A stretch of 64,000 nt of DNA from Sipunculus nudus (Eukaryota; Annelida; Sipuncula; Golfingiida; Sipunculidae): contig CM049320.1 of assembly GCA_026874595.1 (NCBI GenBank), positions 41,602,714 to 41,666,713 of the forward strand. Direction: 5' to 3'. Both the position numbers and the translations under genes were made by a program. Within the stretch, counting starts at the first letter, position 1; each line of letters opens with the position of its first letter. The notes under the pieces are model-generated. The model saw nothing but the letters and a program-made list of their open reading frames with translations, was not told the DNA's origin and ran no database searches. Shown in pieces: positions 59,876 through 64,000 of the stretch.

Positions 59876-60085
59876 TGCCTCCGCCAGGAGAGTATGCGTT
59901 CATCCTCGTTCGTTCACAACATAACTCTGAACATAAGTCCTGAATAGAATCCCAGGAAATTTTCAGGGCATCTCGTGTATAGGCCAATAAAGAATCAATT
60001 AGATTTTGGTGCGGATCCGGCACATAACCCGGATTCAGTAACGTCTTCAAGGAATATTCACAAACGTACAGTCACATATGCACGA
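59876..60085 (+). mobile_element. GT-rich dispersed repeat, copy 3
   Basis: Begins GCCTCCGCCAGGAGAGTATG, has AACATAACTCTGAA, GGAAATTTTCAGGGCATC, AATCAATTAGATTTTGGTG, GCGGATCCGG and GGAATATTCACAAACGTACA. Clear relative of 9744-9960 and 51367-51745. Confidence 0.65.
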
Positions 60086-61034
60086 ATGAACCAGGGAATA
60101 TGGGTCAAATAAATAAATGCCCATATGGCGGGGACTAGTATTCCATGAAATTTGGATAATTTATTTATTATGCACATGAATGCGCAAGAAACAAAATTAA
60201 TTTCCAGCAAACAGAATGTAAGGAAATAACTCCTCAGTATTCATTTGCTCGACAAGAAAGGCCGATTGTTTGTGAGCATTCGCCTGTAACAGTCGCTCAA
60301 GCGTATCATTGCATTTAGAGTAATTATTTTCATAACTGAATGGGCGATAATAAATCTTTCGCATGCTGGCCAAGGAAAGTCCAAACAAATCATTTGAAAC
60401 ATTTTCATGGAATTATAACTGTTATGCCTGACGTATTCCTCCCAGATCAAAAATCAAATGTAATATAATTTCCTACATCATAAAAGCCTCGAAACTACTT
60501 AGTATAATGCATGCCCTTTACGCAGCGGAGCATTATATTTTTACGTTTAATCTATTGCACTTGTAAATATATTGACCAGAGTACATTTTGCAGAAATAAA
60601 ATGCAAGCGAAAGTCGTTCGGTTAAACAGTTAGAATTGTACGGTTGAAAGTAGTGTAGTATTTATACCACTTCGCCTCAGGGCCTACTCCCCGCCGTCGC
60701 CAACAGTCTACGTCTGCACATGTAAACCGATCAGGGATCAATGCTGGCCATGCAGGAACTCATTTTAAGCAGAGACTAAAATGTTTATGTCACTTTTTAT
60801 ATGCAGCCCTCACTGCATGAAGCACTGAGCTGATGGTCGACCAATGCACGGAAGAATATACACATAAGAAACGTAGAACTGACGTGGCTGCCATAAAATA
60901 ACGGTAAAAGTTAGCGGCATAAATTAATGGCGGATTATGAAAATTAAACATGCATTTTGTGATAATGTCATCGCTTACGTGCAAGAACGGCAGTTTGTCT
61001 TTTGTCTCTAACCAACAAATATATATGCGCTTTG
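60086..61034. other. Low-repeat noncoding stretch
   Basis: 60180-60480 is repeat-free with strings such as GAGTAATTATTTTCATAACT and looks like possible conserved noncoding DNA. No gene recognised; frames 60197-60450 overlap on the minus strand only. Confidence 0.35.
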
Positions 61035-61058
61035 CCCCCCCCCCCCCCCCCCCCCCCC
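61035..61058. repeat. Poly-C tract
   Basis: 24 consecutive C, followed by (CA)n. Confidence 0.95.
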
Positions 61059-61073
61059 AACACACACACCCAC

Positions 61074-61075
<2 letters not shown>

Positions 61076-61125
<50 letters not shown>
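61076..61125. repeat. (GA)n microsatellite
   Basis: About 25 GA units. Confidence 0.95.
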
Positions 61126-61132
<7 letters not shown>

Positions 61133-61885
61133 GTTTGAAGGGTTAGACTTAAGAAGCTGAGTCTAAACGGTTCACGTGCTAGCGTTTAGTTGGAACTGTT
61201 TAATTCTATAGGTTATGTTATGAGATGACGAATGGCACTGTTTGTCTGTCGTTAATCTGTATAACTGACTCTTTGCAGAGCACATAAATTGTCATTCCCG
61301 AAGATTAGAGCATGTGTATAGACTCATTGCAAACAGTGAGAGCAAACACAGGTCACGTGAGCTGTTGTCTTATCTGGCAATAACCCCACTTTATAACCTA
61401 AGCTGACCAATGGTGATTACAGATGCCATGTTGGCGCCTATCGGCCCGTGAACAATACCCAGGAACATTTGCCGCGCCATCGTCTCTGCCGCTGATGGTG
61501 TTCATGACTAAAACAGAGCTACAGTTCATGACCATTAGTCAGTTTGCCATGCTGGCCTCTCTTTTATCCTGATCGTTTACTAAATGTCTCGACCTGAACA
61601 AACTTCCCAACAGGTCTAGCTGTATCAGCGACAGGATATCTTTGTCAGTGTCCATAGTATATACATTATGTGGCGAACGTTTTAACGCAAGATTCTGGCT
61701 TATCTTTACAAAAATTGATTCCCGATTTGATATCCTCGTTTTGACACTGGTTAAATGGGATGGGATATTAGTTTAACAAAACAAAAAAAAAACAAAAAAA
61801 AAAAACAGAATACAAGGATTTGGATTAATGACCTTGGCATTTCCTGAATACAATTTCATGGCACTTTCATGGGAGTAAAATTGCA
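61126..61885. other. Noncoding stretch before the satellite
   Basis: No gene or repeat apart from an A-rich run at 61780-61805. Confidence 0.4.
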
Positions 61886-63730
61886 ACAAGTGATGACACT
61901 CGTGATGTTGCAAATGACGGCCACTAACGGGTGTAAATGTAATTGTAACGATTCATGACACTTGTACGTGAAATGTTACAAATGACGGCACCTGTCGGGT
62001 GTAAGTGAAATTATAAAGAATGACAACACTTGTACGTGAAATGTTACAAATGACGGCACCTCTCGGGTGTAAGTGTAATTATAAAGAGTGACGCCACTTG
62101 TACGTGAAATGATACAAATGACAGCACCTGCCGGGGGTAAGTGTAATTATAAAGAGTGATGACACTAGTACGTGAAATGTTACATATGACGGCACCTGTC
62201 GGGTGTTAGTGTAATTATAAAGAGTGATGACACTTGTACGTGAAATGTTACAAATGACGGCACCTGTCGGGTGTAAGTGTAATTGTAACTATTCATGACA
62301 CTTGTACGTAAAATGTTACAAATGACGGCACCTGCCGGGGGTAAGTGTAATTATAAAGAGTGATGACACTAGTACGTGAAATGTTACAAATGACGGCACC
62401 TGTCGGGTGTTAGTGTAATTATAAAGAGTGATGACACTTGTACGTGAAATGTTACAAATGACGGCACCTGTCGGGTGTAAGTGTAATTATAAAGAGTGAT
62501 GCCACTTGTACATGAAATATTACAAATGACGGCACCTGCCGGGTGTAAGTGTAATTATAATGAGTGATGATACTTGTACGTGAAATGTTACAAATGACGG
62601 CACCTGCCGGGTGTAAGTGTAATTGTAACGATTCATGACACTTGTACGTAAAATGTTACAAATGACGGCACCTGTCGGGTGTAAGTGTAATTATAAAGAG
62701 TGATGACACTTGTACGTGAAATGTTACAAATGACGGCACCTGTCGGGTGTAAGTGTAATTATAAAGAGTGACGACACTTGTACGTGAAATGTTACAAATG
62801 ACGGCACTTCTCGGGTGTAAGTGTAATTGTAACGAGTGATGCCATTTGTACGTGAAATGTTACAAATGACGGCACCTGTCGGGTGTAAGTGTAATTGTAA
62901 CGAGTGATGCCACTTGTACGTGAAATGTTACAAATGACGGCACCTGTCGGGTGTAAGTGTAATTATAAAGAGTGATGACATGTGTACGTGAAATGTTACA
63001 AATGACGGCACTTGTCGGGTTTAAGTGTAATTATAAAGAGTGATGACACTTGTACGTGAAATGTTACAAATGTCGGCACCTATCGGGTGTAAGTGTAATT
63101 ATAAAGAGTGATGACACTTGTACGTGAAATGTTACAAATGACGGCACCTGTCGGATGTAAGTGTAATTATAAAGAGTGATGACACTTGTACGTGAAATGT
63201 TACAAATCACGGCACATGTCGGGTGTAAGTGTAATTACAAAGAGTAATGACACTTTTGTACGTGAAATGTTACCAATGACGGCACTTGTCGGTGTAAGTG
63301 TAATTGTAACGAGTGATGCCACTTGTACGTAAAATGTTACAAATGACGGCACCTGTCGGGTGTAAGTGTAATTATAAAGAGTGATGACACTTGTACGTGA
63401 AATGTTACAAATGACGGCACCTGTCGGGTGTAAGTGTAATTATAAAGAGTGACGACACTTGTACGTGAAATGTTACAAATGACGGCAATTCTCGGGTGTA
63501 AGTGTAATTGTAACGAGTGATGCCACTTGTACGTGAAATGTTACAAATGACGGCACCTGTCGGGTGTAAGTGTAATTGTAACGAGTGATGCCACTTGTAC
63601 GTGAAATGTTACAAATTACGGCACCTGCCGGGTGTAAGTGGAATTATAAAGAGTGATGACCCTTGTACGTTAAATGTTACAAATGACGGCACTTGTCGGG
63701 TGTAAGTGTAATTGTAACGAGTGATATAAA
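61886..63730. repeat. 68-bp satellite array, about 27 copies
   Basis: Unit of 68 bp: CTTGTACGTGAAATGTTACA, AATGACGGCACCTGTCGGGT, GTAAGTGTAATTATAAAGAG, TGATGACA. Variant tails (TTGTAACGATTCATGACA, TTGTAACGAGTGATGCCA) and CCTGCCGGG/CTTCTCGGG variants mark sub-lineages. First copy is diverged. No coding capacity. Confidence 0.97.
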
Positions 63731-64000
63731 TGTAAGTGAACTAAATGTTGACCCTCGTCAATGTGTTAGCCTAAAACGTATTCTGTGATTTTTTTTTTTT
63801 TGGAAATGCAAGTACAACAGGTGGCAGTACCTGTCGGTTGTAAATGTTATGTAGTACCAAGATATGTCACCTTTCGGTTTGTAAATGTAACTGATGACTT
63901 TTTGGCTTCAAAATATAAAATTCTTACGTTGTTGTTTAAACATAATAGTGACTGTCAGCGAGACAAAAACACCTCGCAAATGATAAATTCCCGAATCTTT
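63731..64000. other. Satellite edge and unique sequence
   Basis: GGTGGCAGTACCTGTCGGTT (63820-63839) is a diverged echo of the satellite unit. A 12-T run lies near 63789-63800. Nothing else recognised before the window ends. Confidence 0.5.

Noticed and set aside
61886-63730. CRISPR array
   Set aside because: Units are head-to-tail 68-bp copies with no unique spacers; this is a eukaryotic satellite.

Overview
This is a eukaryotic, gene-poor window. No convincing host protein-coding exon, rRNA or functional tRNA is visible on either strand in 64 kb. Long (TA)n, (CT)n/(GA)n and homopolymer tracts, TGACCTTTGACCT-type tandem repeats, tRNA-derived SINEs, many short inverted-repeat elements, and a Penelope-like and a CR1/L2-like fragment together suggest an invertebrate, most likely a marine bivalve or other lophotrochozoan. 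That assignment is inference. The stretch is probably an intergenic desert or a very large intron.

Layout. 0-12 kb: noncoding sequence with microsatellites, copy A of a GACTCGG-rich dispersed element (2.4-2.8 kb), a decayed LINE reverse-transcriptase fragment (5.34-5.64 kb) and a GT-rich dispersed repeat (9.7 kb). 12-22 kb: a minus-strand SINE (12.65 kb), a 5'-truncated Penelope-like fragment with an inverted 5' junction (15.85-16.22 kb), a SINE tail (17.7 kb), a 31-bp minisatellite (18.5 kb), an AT-rich tract with four TAATCC motifs (19.06-19.26 kb) and two MITE-like elements (19.8 and 21.5 kb). 22-32 kb: mostly low-repeat sequence, a miniature LTR retrotransposon (26.44-26.86 kb) and copy B of the GACTCGG element (27.1 kb). 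32-45 kb: an approximately 150-bp-unit tandem element ending in GACGGACG repeats, copy C of the GACTCGG element split by a TTAA-flanked MITE, a solo LTR of the miniature retrotransposon (40.7 kb) and a second SINE (43.5 kb). 45-54 kb: an AT-array-bounded fragment and a cluster of TAA-flanked MITEs (46.25-47.38 kb). 54.9-56.9 kb: a tandem array of about 146-bp monomers followed by a second GACGGACG-type element. 57.6-58.25 kb: 21-bp and 22-bp minisatellites. 61.9-63.73 kb: a 68-bp satellite array.

Best candidate for a new system: the element at 26441-26855. It has 156-bp terminal repeats (TG...CA), a perfect 18-nt tRNA-Pro-type primer binding site 3 nt after the left repeat, a purine tract before the right repeat, a 4-bp ATAT target duplication and only 103 bp of interior, so it is a non-coding TRIM. 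Its LTR also contains a tRNA-like cassette (A box, B box, TTTT). A solo LTR 14 kb away keeps the same cassette. This is analogous to plant Cassandra elements, which carry a 5S rRNA gene in the LTR, but here with a tRNA-like unit.

Second theme: two neighbouring tandem-repeat families carry many nuclear-receptor-type half-sites. One has TGACCT direct repeats (DR1/DR0). The other has AGGTCAnnnTGACCT palindromes. They could spread receptor binding sites; this is inference from motif identity only.
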